From: Micromonospora olivasterospora | GTDB taxonomy: Bacteria; Actinomycetota; Actinomycetes; Mycobacteriales; Micromonosporaceae | Direction: 5' to 3' | DNA: 64,000 nt | Assembly (NCBI RefSeq): GCF_007830265.1 | Contig: NZ_VLKE01000001.1 | Coordinates: forward strand, 744,001-808,000 | Shown: positions 34,650-48,254 of the stretch, piece by piece | Numbering within the stretch: the stretch's first letter is position 1 | Layout: every line of letters starts with the position of its first letter | The notes under the pieces: generated by a model | What the model saw: the letters and a program-made list of their open reading frames with translations, nothing else | What the model was told of the DNA's origin: nothing | The model's database searches: none | Position numbers and translations under genes: made by a program

Positions 34650-35730
34650 GTGACCCACGCTGCTCCCGTATCCCCCGTCGACCGTGCCGGCCTCCGGCAG
34701 CGGGTCAACAAAGCCCTCACCGAGTTCCTGGCCGGCCAGCGCTCCTGGATGACGGGCGTCGACGACGCGCTGGTGCCCGTGGCCGAGGCGATCGAGGCGT
34801 TCGTGCTGCGGGGCGGCAAGCGGCTGCGGCCTGCCTTCGCGTACTGGGGATACCGGGGCGCGGGCGGGATCGACTCGGACCAGGTGGTCAGCGCCCTGGC
34901 CGCGTTGGAGTTCGTGCAGGCCAGCGCGCTGATGCACGACGACCTTATGGACCGCTCGGACACCCGGCGCGGCGAGCCGGCGGTGCACCGGCGGTTCGCC
35001 GCCCGGCACCGGGGGCCGGCTGGGGCGGCGACGCCGACGGGTTCGGGGACGCGGCGGCGATCCTGCTCGGCGACCTCTGCCTCGTCTGGTCCGACGAGCT
35101 GCTGCACTCGACCGGGCTGGACCCGCGCACCGTGGCGCGCGCCCGGCCGGTCTTCGACGAGATGCGCACGGAGGTCACCGTCGGGCAGTACCTCGACGTG
35201 CTCACCCAGGCCACGGGCGACACCTCGGTGGAGCGCGCCGGCAAGGTGGCCCGCTACAAGTCGGCCAAGTACACGGTCGAGCGCCCGCTGCTGCTCGGCG
35301 CGGCGCTGGCCGACGCGCCCCGGAGGTCCGGGCCGCCTACTCGGCGTACGGGCTGCCGCTGGGCGAGGCGTTCCAGCTGCGCGACGACGTGCTCGGGGTC
35401 TTCGGTGACCCGACCCAGACCGGCAAGCCGGCCGGGGACGACCTGCGCGAGGGGAAGCGGACGTACCTGGTCGCGGCAGCTGTGGAGGCCAGCGACGACG
35501 CGGGCCGGGAACTGCTGCTCGGACAGCTCGGCGACCCGGGCCTGGACGAGGACGGGGTGATCCGGCTGCGGGAGCTGATCGCCTCGACCGGGGCGCTGGC
35601 CCGCACCGAGGAGCGGATCGCCACGCTGACCGACACGGCGCTGGCCGCGCTGGCCGCCGTGGAGCTGGAGACCGAGGCCCGGCAGGCCCTGGTCGACCTC
35701 GCCATCGCCGCCACCCGCCGCAGGGGCTGA
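34650..35730 (+). pseudogene. idsA: Polyprenyl (geranylgeranyl-type) diphosphate synthase, two frame breaks
   Basis: Three frames together give one normal enzyme of about 360 residues. The first holds FVLRGGKRLRPAFAYWGYRG and LMHDDLMD (first Asp-rich motif). The second has GDAAAILLGDLCLVWSDELL and SAKYTVERPLLLG. The third has FQLRDDVLGVFGD (second Asp-rich motif) and GDDLREGKRTYLVAAA. Each break is explained by one lost base, in the G run near 35011-35015 and the C run near 35319-35322. It would make C15-C20 prenyl diphosphates for carotenoids or quinones. It occupies the idsA2 place of the mycobacterial pknL locus. Confidence 0.82.
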
Positions 35731-35780
35731 CCACCCGGCCCGACCCGGCCCGACCCGGCCCCCGGCCCCCGGCCCCGCCG

Positions 35781-35842
35781 GGTGATCATGGAGTTGGCGG
35801 CGACGCCGAGCGCCGAACGGGGCTGCCAACCCCATGATCACC
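35781..35842. terminator. Inverted repeat after idsA (GGTGATCATGG family)
   Basis: Arms of about 21 nt starting GGTGATCATGG and ending CCATGATCACC pair with two mismatches, between converging genes. It closely resembles the element at 52910-52971 and probably works as a two-way terminator. Confidence 0.65.
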
Positions 35843-35872
35843 GCGGCCGGGAGAAGCGGGCGGGCGCCTGCG

Positions 35873-36370
35873 TCAGAAGCCGAGGGCCTGAGCGCGGCGC
35901 TTGACCTCGCGGGCCTGGTCGCCGCCGAGGGCGCTGGCCGGGGTGCCCGGCAGGGTGTCGTCCGGCTCGTAGAGCCAGCGCAGCGCCGCCTCGTCGTCGT
36001 AGCCGGCGTCGGCGAGCAGGTTGAGCACGCCGGGCAGGTGCTTGAGCACGGTGCGGTTGGCCACCAGGTCGGCGGGGACCCGGCGGACGCCGTCGCGCCG
36101 GACGGCGAGCAGCTCGCGGTCCCGGATCATCTGGTGGACCTTGCTGATCGACAGGCCGAGGCGCTCGGCGACGTCGGGCAGGGTCAGCCAGCCGGCCGGA
36201 CCGGCGAGCTCGGCGCCGGAGGCGGCCTGGTCGGATGGCTCGGCGCCGGAGGCGGCCTGGTCGGATGGCTCGGCGCCGGAGGCGGCCTGGTCGGATGGCT
36301 CGGCGCCGGAGGCGGCCTGGTCGGATGGCTCGGCGCCGGAGGCGGCCTGGTCGGATACGGAGTCGGTCAC
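35873..36370 (-). CDS. Rv2175c-type DNA-binding protein with repeat-extended N terminus
   Basis: 165 residues. The body (WLTLPDVAERLGLSISKVHQ, LLAVRRDGVRRVPADLV, then LPGVLNLLADAGYDDEAALRW) matches mycobacterial Rv2175c, a winged-helix DNA-binding protein. In M. tuberculosis it is a substrate of the adjacent kinase PknL, modified near its N terminus. Here the N terminus holds five copies of a 10-residue Ala/Ser/Asp/Glu repeat (EPSDQAASGA). GTG at 36368-36370 was chosen. It is divergent from the PASTA kinase gene. Confidence 0.85.
   Translation of the reverse strand: MTDSVSDQAASGAEPSDQAASGAEPSDQAASGAEPSDQAASGAEPSDQAASGAELAGPAGWLTLPDVAERLGLSISKVHQMIRDRELLAVRRDGVRRVPADLVANRTVLKHLPGVLNLLADAGYDDEAALRWLYEPDDTLPGTPASALGGDQAREVKRRAQALGF
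36211..36357 (-). repeat. Five near-perfect 30-nt repeats inside the Rv2175c-like gene
   Basis: Units at 36211-36240, 36241-36270, 36271-36300, 36301-36330 and 36331-36357 are identical except at the last edge. Each encodes ten residues (EPSDQAASGA). The lack of any silent change points to very recent expansion. Confidence 0.95.
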
Positions 36371-36582
36371 CCGCTCACCCTGCCACGCCGCCGGCGGCGA
36401 CGGCGAGCGGCATCCTCGGCGTCGACTCGGTGGCCAGGCCCGCGACCTGGTCCCCGGTGTCCCCGCTCGTCCCGTATGCGCAGCCGGCGGCGCTCCGGCG
36501 GAGCGCGCCGTCGCGGGCCACCGGGCCGGCGGCGGTAGCATCTGTTCAACCCTCACCCGACTGACACATAGACTGCCTGCCG

Positions 36583-38559
36583 ATGGACACACAGGTCGCC
36601 GACACGTTGCTGGGCTCGCTGATCGACGGGCGCTACCGTATTCGCGGTCGCGTGGCCCGTGGCGGCATGGCGACCGTGTACACCGCCACCGACGAGCGCC
36701 TCGGGCGCACCGTCGCGGTCAAGATCATTCACCCGACCCAGGCACCCGCGGCGCAGGCCCGGACGGCCGGGTTCCTGGGACGGTTCACCGACGAGGCGAA
36801 GACCATCGCCCGGCTGACCCACCCGAACGTGGTGGCGGTCTACGACCAGGGCACCCACTCCGGCCTGCCGTACCTGGTGATGGAGTACGTACGCGGCCGG
36901 ACGCTGCGCGACGTGCTCGCCGAGCGCCGCCGGCTCAACCCGGAGGAGGCGCTGGCCATCGCCGAGCAGATGCTCGCCGCGATCGCCGCCGCGCACCGGT
37001 CCGGCCTCGTGCACCGGGACGTGAAGCCGGAGAACGTGCTGGTCGCCGAGGCGCCCACCGGCGGCGTCGCCAACCTGGTCGACAGCGTGGTCAAGGTGGC
37101 CGACTTCGGGCTGGCCCGGGCGGTCGAGGCGAGCGGCGACGAGGGCAGCCAGCTCATGGCCACGGTGGCGTACGTCCCGCCGGAGCTGGTCACCGACGGC
37201 CACGCCGACCCCCGCAGCGACGTCTACTCGGCGGGCATCGTGCTGTTCGAGATGCTCACGGGTCGGGTCCCGTACGACGGCGGCCGACCGGTGGACGTCG
37301 CCTGGCAGCACGTCGACCGGGACGTCCCGGCCCCCTCGACGCTGGTGCCCGGGCTGCCGCGGGTGCTCGACGAGCTCGTCGCCCGGGCCACCCGGCGGGA
37401 CCCGGGCGCCCGGCCCACCGACGCCGGCGCCCTGCTGGCCGAGGTGCAGGTGGCCCGGGACGACCTGGGTAACCAGAGCACGCACACCGCCGTGCTGCCC
37501 CCCGTCGCCGACGAGGCCACCCCGATGTCCCAGCCGACCATGGTGGTCGCCGCCGTCCGCCCGGCCGAGCGGCCCGCCTGGGCCCGGATGTCCGAGCAGG
37601 GCCAGCCGCCGCACCGGCGCCGGGCTGCGCCGCAGGGCGGCAACCCGGCCGGATGGCTCGCCGTGCTGCGTACCCGATTCACGGGCGACGCGCGGAGCCG
37701 CACGGGCGCGATCGCGGCCGTGGTGGTGCTCGCCCTGGTCGTCGCGCTGGCCGGCTGGTGGTTCGGGGTGGGCCGGTACACGGTCGCCCCGGAGCTGGTC
37801 AGCCTGACGAAGGCCGAGGCGCAGGCGCAGGCCACCCGGGGCGGCTTCACCCTCCGGTACGCCGAGCCCCGCTACGACGAGAAGACCCCCCGCGACGGCG
37901 TCGTGGCGCAGGACCCGGGGCCCGCCGGCCGGATCCTCAAGGGCGGCGAGATCACCCTCACCCTCTCGCTCGGCCCGGAGCGGTTCCCGCTGCCCGACGT
38001 GGTGGGCAAGGAGTTCGCGCTGGCCGAGGCCGACCTGGTCAACCTGAAGCTGGTGGTGGCCAGGGGCACGGCGCGCTACGACGACAACCTGCCCGAGGGC
38101 GTGGTGGTCGCCACCGACCCGAAGGTCGGCGCCGAGGTACGGCCGGGCACCAACGTCACCGTCGTCCTCAGCAAGGGCAAGGCCCCGATCTCGGTGCCGA
38201 GCCTGGTCGGCAGGAACGTCAACGAGGCCCGGACGATCCTGGCCCAGCTCGGCCTGGTGCCGGTGGAGACGTACAAGGACTCCGACAAGCCGAAGGACGA
38301 GGTCCTGGCGCAGAGCCCGGCCGACGGGGCCGGCGTGGAGAAGGGCGCCCAGGTCAAGCTGGACGTCAGCAAGGGGCCGCCGCAGGTGGTCGTGCCCCGG
38401 GTGATCGACCTGCCCTGCCCGCAGGCCAAGCAGCAGTTGGAGGCGCAGGGCTTCCCGGTGAACGTGCAGTTCAACCCCAACGGCATCGTCCGGTTCCAGG
38501 CCCCCGGGGAGAACAGCCAGGTGCCCCCGGGCACCGCCGTCACCATCGGGTGCCTCTGA
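36583..38559 (+). CDS. pknL: Membrane Ser/Thr protein kinase with four PASTA domains
   Basis: 658 residues. The kinase domain (about 18-280) has GRVARGGMATVY, VAVK (Lys 47), LVHRDVKPENVL (Asp about 146), VADFGLARAVE (Asp about 174) and RSDVYSAGIVLFEML. A basic linker precedes one membrane helix (AAVVVLALVVALAGWWF, about 378-396) and four extracellular PASTA repeats that bind peptidoglycan fragments. The PASTA part resembles PknB, but the location beside Rv2175c, idsA and aroG is that of mycobacterial PknL, which lacks PASTA. The symbol is by position only. Confidence 0.85.
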   Translation: MDTQVADTLLGSLIDGRYRIRGRVARGGMATVYTATDERLGRTVAVKIIHPTQAPAAQARTAGFLGRFTDEAKTIARLTHPNVVAVYDQGTHSGLPYLVMEYVRGRTLRDVLAERRRLNPEEALAIAEQMLAAIAAAHRSGLVHRDVKPENVLVAEAPTGGVANLVDSVVKVADFGLARAVEASGDEGSQLMATVAYVPPELVTDGHADPRSDVYSAGIVLFEMLTGRVPYDGGRPVDVAWQHVDRDVPAPSTLVPGLPRVLDELVARATRRDPGARPTDAGALLAEVQVARDDLGNQSTHTAVLPPVADEATPMSQPTMVVAAVRPAERPAWARMSEQGQPPHRRRAAPQGGNPAGWLAVLRTRFTGDARSRTGAIAAVVVLALVVALAGWWFGVGRYTVAPELVSLTKAEAQAQATRGGFTLRYAEPRYDEKTPRDGVVAQDPGPAGRILKGGEITLTLSLGPERFPLPDVVGKEFALAEADLVNLKLVVARGTARYDDNLPEGVVVATDPKVGAEVRPGTNVTVVLSKGKAPISVPSLVGRNVNEARTILAQLGLVPVETYKDSDKPKDEVLAQSPADGAGVEKGAQVKLDVSKGPPQVVVPRVIDLPCPQAKQQLEAQGFPVNVQFNPNGIVRFQAPGENSQVPPGTAVTIGCL

Positions 38560-38560
38560 C

Positions 38561-39430
38561 ATGGCGGCCTCCGCACCGCGCCGGCCTGTCGGGTCGCACA
38601 CCCCCACCTCGGGCGGGCTGGCGAAGGCGGCCCTGCCGTACGTCGACGCCGCGGCCTCCGAGGTGGTCCAGGTCTACGTCTCCAACTCGCGGGGCTGGGC
38701 GCTGCCGCCGGGCGACCCGGCGCAGGACCGGCTGTTCCGCGACGGCTGCGCCGAGCGCGGGGTGCCCGTGTTCATCCACGCGTCGCTGCTGGTGAACCTG
38801 GGCTCCCCCACCCCCGCCACCGTGGAACGGTCGACGCAGACGCTGGCGCACGCCCTGCGCCGCGGCGCGGCGATCGGCGCGCAGGGGGTGGTGTTCCACG
38901 CCGGCAGCGCGGTCGACGCCGGCCACGCCGAGGCGGCCATGCGTCAGGTACGCGAGGCCCTGCTGCCGCTGCTGGACAGCGCCGCGGCGGCGGACGGCCC
39001 GATGCTGCTGGTCGAGCCGAGCGCGGGCGGCGGCCGGTCGCTGGCCTCCCGGGTGGAGCACCTCGGCCCGTACCTGGACGCCGTGGACCGGCACCCGGGG
39101 CTGGGGGTGTGCTTCGACACCTGCCATGCCTGGGCGGCCGGCCACGACCTGGCCGCGGAGGGCGGCATGACGGCCTGCCTGGACACCCTGGTGGCCACCG
39201 TGGGCGAGGGCCGGCTGCGACTGGTGCACGCGAACGACTCGAAGGACCTGTGCGGCTCGACCCGGGACCGGCACGAGAACATCGGCAAGGGCCTGATCGG
39301 CGAGCCCGCGTTCGCCGAGCTGATGGCCCACCCCGCCACGGCGGGCGTCCCGGTCGTCGTGGAGACCCCGACGGAGAAGCACGAGGGCCACGCGGCGGAC
39401 ATCACCACCCTCCGCCGCCTGCACCCCTAA
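38561..39430 (+). CDS. nfo: Endonuclease IV (AP endonuclease)
   Basis: 289 residues of the TIM-barrel family with its zinc-site motifs: GVVFHAGSA, LLVEPSAGGG, GVCFDTCHAWAAGHDL, LVHANDSKDLCGSTRDRHENIGKG and VVETPTEKHEG. It cuts DNA at abasic sites and trims damaged 3' ends. The Glu/His/Asp metal ligands are all in place. ATG lies 1 nt after the kinase stop, so the two are probably co-transcribed. Confidence 0.92.
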   Translation: MAASAPRRPVGSHTPTSGGLAKAALPYVDAAASEVVQVYVSNSRGWALPPGDPAQDRLFRDGCAERGVPVFIHASLLVNLGSPTPATVERSTQTLAHALRRGAAIGAQGVVFHAGSAVDAGHAEAAMRQVREALLPLLDSAAAADGPMLLVEPSAGGGRSLASRVEHLGPYLDAVDRHPGLGVCFDTCHAWAAGHDLAAEGGMTACLDTLVATVGEGRLRLVHANDSKDLCGSTRDRHENIGKGLIGEPAFAELMAHPATAGVPVVVETPTEKHEGHAADITTLRRLHP

Positions 39431-39515
39431 CCCGCGGACCACCCTCGCGCCCCCAGGCCGCGCCCGCCCCGGCCGCGCCCTCCCCGGCGGCGCCCGCCCC
39501 GGCCGCGCTCGCCCC

Positions 39516-39577
39516 GGTGATCAAGAGAATTGCGTCATCGCGGGCACCGGATCATGACGCAAACCTCTTGATCAACC
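39516..39577. terminator. Inverted repeat between nfo and ltaE
   Basis: GGTGATCAAGAG...TTGCGTCAT (39516-39538) pairs with ATGACGCAA...CTCTTGATCAACC (39554-39577) with a small bulge, between converging genes. The outer arms share GATCA with the other elements of this window. The preceding 39431-39515 is a low-complexity Pro/Ala-like GC tract with no gene. Confidence 0.65.
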
Positions 39578-39604
39578 GGCAGGGGGCGCGGGGCGGGTGA
39601 CCGG

Positions 39605-40636
<1,032 letters not shown>

Positions 40637-40686
40637 GGTCGTCCTTACGGCCGCCGACTGCGGGGCTCGCAAGCTCACTCCTCGCG

Positions 40687-42688
<2,002 letters not shown>

Positions 42689-42856
42689 CGGTCCCTCCCC
42701 TCGACTCCGGCACGACGAGGTGCCGATCCGCGAGTCTGTCACATCGCCCAGGCCGGACCGCGCACCCGGGCCGGCGCGTGCCGGCCCGGGTCGGGGATGC
42801 GGGGAGGGACCGGTGTGGTCCCTCCCCGCCGGGTGGGTGTCGCGTCGGCCCTCGGC

Positions 42857-44452
<1,596 letters not shown>

Positions 44453-44497
44453 GTGGCGTCCCCCCAAACAGTTAGGAAACTTTCCAGAATTATTTCT

Positions 44498-44553
44498 GAG
44501 ACGCTACTCACGTTGTCACCAGTTCGTCAAGATGTACTGGTGTCTATACTTGT
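44498..44553 (-). promoter_or_regulatory. Chitinase promoter with possible DasR site
   Basis: On the minus strand TTGACG, an 18-nt spacer and TAGCGT look like a housekeeping promoter. Just upstream, AAGTATAGACACCAGTA (about 44536-44552) resembles half of the DasR palindrome ACTGGTCTAGACCAGT. Chitinases are classic DasR targets, but the match is imperfect. Confidence 0.4.
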
Positions 44554-44593
44554 GAAGCAGGCGTCGGGCTTCGCCGCTGGGTAGCCTCGGCCC

Positions 44594-45082
44594 ATGACCG
44601 TCTTCGACATCGACATCGACGCCCTGGCCGGCGGCCCGGCCGACCTTGGCGCGTACCGGGGCAGGGCGCTGCTGGTGGTGAACGTGGCCTCCCGGTGCGG
44701 CCTCACCCCGCAGTACGCCGGCCTCCAGGCTCTGCACGAGGCGTACGCGGACCGCGGCCTGGTGGTGCTCGGCGTGCCGTGCAACCAGTTCGCCGGCCAG
44801 GAGCCGGGCACCCCCGCCGAGATCGGCGAGTTCTGCCAGGTCAACTACGGCGTGACCTTCCCGCTGACGGAGAAGGTCGACGTCAACGGCCCGGGCCGGC
44901 ACCCGCTCTACGCGGAGCTGGTGTCCACCCCGGACGCGGAGGGCCACACGGGCGACGTGCGGTGGAACTTCGAGAAGTTCCTGGTCGCGCCGGACGGCAC
45001 GGTGGCGGCCCGGTTCGCCCCGACCGTCACTCCCGAAGACCCGGAACTGCGCGCGGCGGTCGAGAAGGTCCTGCCGGCCTGA
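44594..45082 (+). CDS. Glutathione peroxidase family thiol peroxidase
   Basis: 162 residues with NVASRCGLTPQY (catalytic Cys35), PCNQFAGQEPG (Gln69) and RWNFEKFLV (Trp124, then Asn), the full GPx triad/tetrad. The Cys (not Sec) type without a dimer loop generally uses thioredoxin. It reduces hydroperoxides in the cytoplasm. ATG at 44594 gives a normal N terminus. A single-gene unit ended by the hairpin at 45107-45151. Confidence 0.92.
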   Translation: MTVFDIDIDALAGGPADLGAYRGRALLVVNVASRCGLTPQYAGLQALHEAYADRGLVVLGVPCNQFAGQEPGTPAEIGEFCQVNYGVTFPLTEKVDVNGPGRHPLYAELVSTPDAEGHTGDVRWNFEKFLVAPDGTVAARFAPTVTPEDPELRAAVEKVLPA

Positions 45083-45106
45083 GCCGGTCCCGCCCCCGGA
45101 CGCGCG

Positions 45107-45151
45107 CCGGGGCCGCGCGCCCACCCCGGTGGGGTGGGCGCGCGGCCCCGG
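45107..45151. terminator. 21-bp perfect hairpin between converging genes
   Basis: Arms 45107-45127 and 45131-45151 are exact reverse complements with a 3-nt loop. It lies 24 nt past the GPx stop and 29 nt past the esterase stop, so it serves both as terminator. Confidence 0.75.
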
Positions 45152-45180
45152 AGGTCACCGGCGCGGCCGGGCCTGGCCGG

Positions 45181-45984
45181 TCAGCCCGCGACGGAACGGA
45201 AGACCGGGTAGTAGCCGCCGGCCTGGCCGGCCGCGGTCGGGTGGTACGACACGCCGAGGTCCAGGTAGTTCAGGGCGTGCAGCCACTTCTCGCCGTAGCT
45301 GCACAGCTGGTGGCCGACGAAGATCGACCGGACGTCGGCGAACTTGAAGCCGGCCGAGGTGGCGGCGGTCCGGGTGATGTCGTCCACCAGGTTGATGCCG
45401 TCGTTGAGCGCGGCGCGCGAGTTGGCGCTGAGCCCGACGCAGAAGGTGCCGAGCTGGTAGAAGACCGGGTAGCCCACGACGACGAGGCGCGCGGACGGGG
45501 CGCGGCTCTTGATCCCGTTGTAGACGTTGGCCAGCTTGCCGGACAGCTCGTTGCGGGCCTTCGTCTTCGCCGCCTCGATGGCGGCGAGGCACTGGCTCTC
45601 GCCGTACAGGACGCAGGTCGTCATGATGTTGGCGAAGCCGACGTCGTTGCCGCCGATGGTGACGCTGACCAGCGTGGTGGTCGACGACAGCGCGGAGAGC
45701 TGGTTGTTGATCACGTCCGTGGTGGTCGCGCCGGAGCAGGCGACCGAGCGGTACGAAGCCGGCCTGATGTTGGCGTTGTACAGCGCCGGGTACGCGTTGG
45801 TGCTGCGCTGGCAGGCACCGCTCTCAGAGGTGTAGCTGCCGGCTCCGACGCCGGAGGCGTACGAGTCGCCGAGTGCGACGTAGCGGTCGGTGGCGGCCGC
45901 CTGGGCCGGGACGGCCAGCGCGAACGTGGCGCCGATGGAGGCCGCGAGGCTCACGGCGAGGGTAACGAGACGGGATTTCCGCAC
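45181..45984 (-). CDS. Secreted SGNH/GDSL-family lipase or esterase
   Basis: 267 residues. Signal peptide (1-30, ending AQAA) then RYVALGDSYASGVGAG (Ser41), CSGATTTDV, VTIGGNDVGF (Asn) and VSYHPTAAGQAGGYYP (His), the four SGNH blocks. Six Cys suggest disulfides in the extracellular enzyme, as in Streptomyces lipases. The ester substrate is unknown. Confidence 0.9.
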   Translation of the reverse strand: MRKSRLVTLAVSLAASIGATFALAVPAQAAATDRYVALGDSYASGVGAGSYTSESGACQRSTNAYPALYNANIRPASYRSVACSGATTTDVINNQLSALSSTTTLVSVTIGGNDVGFANIMTTCVLYGESQCLAAIEAAKTKARNELSGKLANVYNGIKSRAPSARLVVVGYPVFYQLGTFCVGLSANSRAALNDGINLVDDITRTAATSAGFKFADVRSIFVGHQLCSYGEKWLHALNYLDLGVSYHPTAAGQAGGYYPVFRSVAG

Positions 45985-46336
45985 GTCGCACTCCTGGGGG
46001 TGGGAAGTGTTGGTGCGAGATAGATATCACTGGATGCACCCCCTATGGAAGATCACCGATATCCAACAGGGTGGACAGGGGTGGATCGGTCTACATCCGC
46101 CCGTAGCGGCAGAAGGCGACAAACTTCGATGCGTAGGGCGAGAGCGATCGGCGCCGAACAGGGGCGCCGCGGGCGGCGCGGCCCCTGCCGCTGGCGCGGC
46201 GGCAGCGGCTCATGGCAGGTGCCGCACGGGTTCTTCACCAGGTGCCGGGCGACGCGAGCGTCCCCGGCGACCGACGAGCGCCGAGCCGACGCGCTGGTAG
46301 GGGCGGCGGCTCCTGGCGCCGGTGCGGCCAAAACGG
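45985..46336. other. Intergenic region upstream of the esterase
   Basis: The first 80 nt are lower in G+C and must hold the esterase promoter. The rest has open frames but no ribosome site or recognisable domain. I see no gene here. Confidence 0.5.
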
Positions 46337-46370
46337 CGCGGCTGGCCGGAGGGGCTTCCGGCCAGCCGCG
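46337..46370 (-). terminator. Hairpin terminator after the S1 protease
   Basis: A perfect 14-bp stem (46337-46350 with 46357-46370) with a 6-nt loop, then CCGTTTTGG on the minus strand, 13 nt after the protease stop. Confidence 0.75.
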
Positions 46371-46383
46371 TTCCGCGAGTGGA

Positions 46384-47625
46384 TCAGCTCGTGACGATCG
46401 ACGCGCCGTAGCTGCCCAGGGACACGGGGATCGGGGCGTAGTAGACGTAGTTGTATCCGGGGGTGTAGATGGTGCCGGGGCACGAGGCGTTCGGCACCGC
46501 CACGGCGCCCGCGGTCATGGTGCCGAGGGCGTTGGCGCGGCCGTCGGTGCGGTAGGCGATGACCGGTCCGCCGCTGTCGCCGGGAGCGACGGCGCACAGG
46601 CCGCCGGTCTGACGCGCCTGCACCAGGGGGCCGACCGAGCCGCACGGGATCCCGCCGACCGCCACGTACATGTTGACCCCGGTGACCTGGACGCTGCCGT
46701 GCTCACCACTGGTGGAACCGCTGGTGTTCACGTAGTTGCCGACGAAGCTGCTCGCCGCGCCGCCGATCGCGACACTGGTGTTGGAGTACGGACCGCCGGT
46801 GAAGACCCGCCCCCAGGACGGGGTGTTGATGATCTCGATGTCCTGACAGGTGATCTTGCTGTGGATCGTGCCCATGCCGACGCCGGCGCCGGTGGTCACG
46901 GCCTGCCCGTTCTCGCCGCAGTGCCCAGCCGTGATCATCTGCTGGGCGCCGCCGACGTTGATCGCGAAGCCCGTGCTGCACCCGCCGACGGGTGACCAGA
47001 ACCGACCGCCACCGTAGTAGTTGGGGATGTCGGCCTGCCGGTCGTAGGTGGCGACCGGCTGCTCGCCGCGCACGATCGACACCGCCACGCCGGAGTCGCG
47101 TACGGCGGGCGCCGCACCGACCCGGGCCGTGTCGCCGCTGACCGTGACCTGCACGCCGCTGCCGTCGACCTTCGGGCTCACGCCCACCACGCCGGGCACG
47201 GCGGCCAGCCTCCGGGCGGCGGCCGTCAGCTCCTTCTCGGAGTGCCGGGCCGGGAGGACCCGCACCGGCACCGTGCGGTTGAGATCGGCGACCAACGACC
47301 GCACGGATGCTCCGGAATCGCCTTTCCAGTAAACCCGCACCTCGCGATTCTCGGGGGCCGCGACAATCCCGGCGAAGCCTGCGCCCTTCGCTGTCAGGAT
47401 CTTCTCAGCCGCGTTGTTGAGCTTTGTCTGCACCGCGATCAATTCGGACCACGTGGCGAAGCCACCGGGAACGACGCCGGCCGGTCCAGCGCCGGGCGCG
47501 ACGGGCTTGCCGGCAGCCGACGCCGGACCGGTCAGTGACCCCGCGGCGAGCACGACCGCGCCGGCCACGACGACGGCGCGGCGCAGCACGGCCCGCCTGT
47601 TCGGGGAGTGGTTGAACCGGATCAT
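46384..47625 (-). CDS. Secreted S1-family serine protease with prodomain
   Basis: 413 residues: a signal peptide (to about 38, with twin Arg in NRRAVLRRA), a prodomain of about 170 residues (WSELIAVQTKLNNAAEKIL, then VAADLNRTVPV-like segments), and a chymotrypsin-fold domain with MITAGHCGENG (His), CQDIEIINT (Asp) and AVAPGDSGGPVIAY (Ser), of the streptogrisin / alpha-lytic type. It is autoprocessed and degrades protein outside the cell. ATG at 47623-47625 follows CAGGAGG; an upstream start would lack such a site. Confidence 0.92.
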   Translation of the reverse strand: MIRFNHSPNRRAVLRRAVVVAGAVVLAAGSLTGPASAAGKPVAPGAGPAGVVPGGFATWSELIAVQTKLNNAAEKILTAKGAGFAGIVAAPENREVRVYWKGDSGASVRSLVADLNRTVPVRVLPARHSEKELTAAARRLAAVPGVVGVSPKVDGSGVQVTVSGDTARVGAAPAVRDSGVAVSIVRGEQPVATYDRQADIPNYYGGGRFWSPVGGCSTGFAINVGGAQQMITAGHCGENGQAVTTGAGVGMGTIHSKITCQDIEIINTPSWGRVFTGGPYSNTSVAIGGAASSFVGNYVNTSGSTSGEHGSVQVTGVNMYVAVGGIPCGSVGPLVQARQTGGLCAVAPGDSGGPVIAYRTDGRANALGTMTAGAVAVPNASCPGTIYTPGYNYVYYAPIPVSLGSYGASIVTS

Positions 47626-47858
47626 CCAGGACCTCCTGAAGTCTGCGGCCAATTGATGGCCAGCACTCCGGAGTCTGCCCCTGCACCTTTATCAAGTCAT
47701 CAACCCTGACGGCTTTTAAACAGATATCCACTAATCGCCGGGCGCACCACCTTACATAAATGACAACCAATGAGAATCCCCCACACACCGGACTCCGGGA
47801 ATGTCGTGAAGCAGCAATCCCGTTGCGGCGGTGGACCTCGCGAGGGTCGCGGCGGCGG

Positions 47859-48254
47859 TCAGCGGGGCGGCAGGTTCAGCCGCATCGTCGGGCCGGAGAC
47901 GGCGACGAAGCCCAGCGACCGATACAGCGGCTCCCCGTCCGCCGACGCCCGCAGGTCGATCTTCCGCACCCCACGCCCGGCGAACCACTCCAGCAGCGCC
48001 TCCAGGCACGCCCGCGAGTACCCCCGCCGGCGGCACCCCGGATCGGTGACCACGTTGTACACGTACCCGGTCAGGCCGCTGGGGTTGGTCGGGCCGCCGA
48101 GCCGGCGGTCGATCGTGCCGACCGCACAGGCGGCCAACTCCCCCGGCCGGTCCGGCTTGTCGACGACGAAGACGCCCATCGCGTCCTGGGGCTCGGCCAG
48201 CCGCTCGCGCAGCGTCCGCCGGGCAACCTTCTCCGTTGATGAGAGGCCTTCCGT
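47859..48254 (-). pseudogene. GNAT acetyltransferase lacking its N-terminal third
   Basis: The C-terminal GNAT part is intact: MGVFVVDKPDRPGELAACAV, YVYNVVTDPGCRRRGYSRAC (acetyl-CoA loop) and LRASADGEPLYRSLGFVAV. Upstream the frame reads TEGLSSTEKVARRTLRERLA, also GNAT-like, but then meets the stop codon of the DUF2203 gene in the same frame. There is no start codon or ribosome site except the internal ATG at 48177-48179. About 50 residues are missing, so it is probably dead. Confidence 0.6.

Noticed and set aside
36211..36357. Possible CRISPR array
   Set aside because: Units are directly abutting, with no spacers, and encode a repeated peptide. The same applies to the arrays at 3097, 26224 and 62805.
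46053..46331. Possible 92-codon gene with CxxC between the esterase and the protease
   Set aside because: No ribosome site or recognisable pattern, and the codon bias is wrong.
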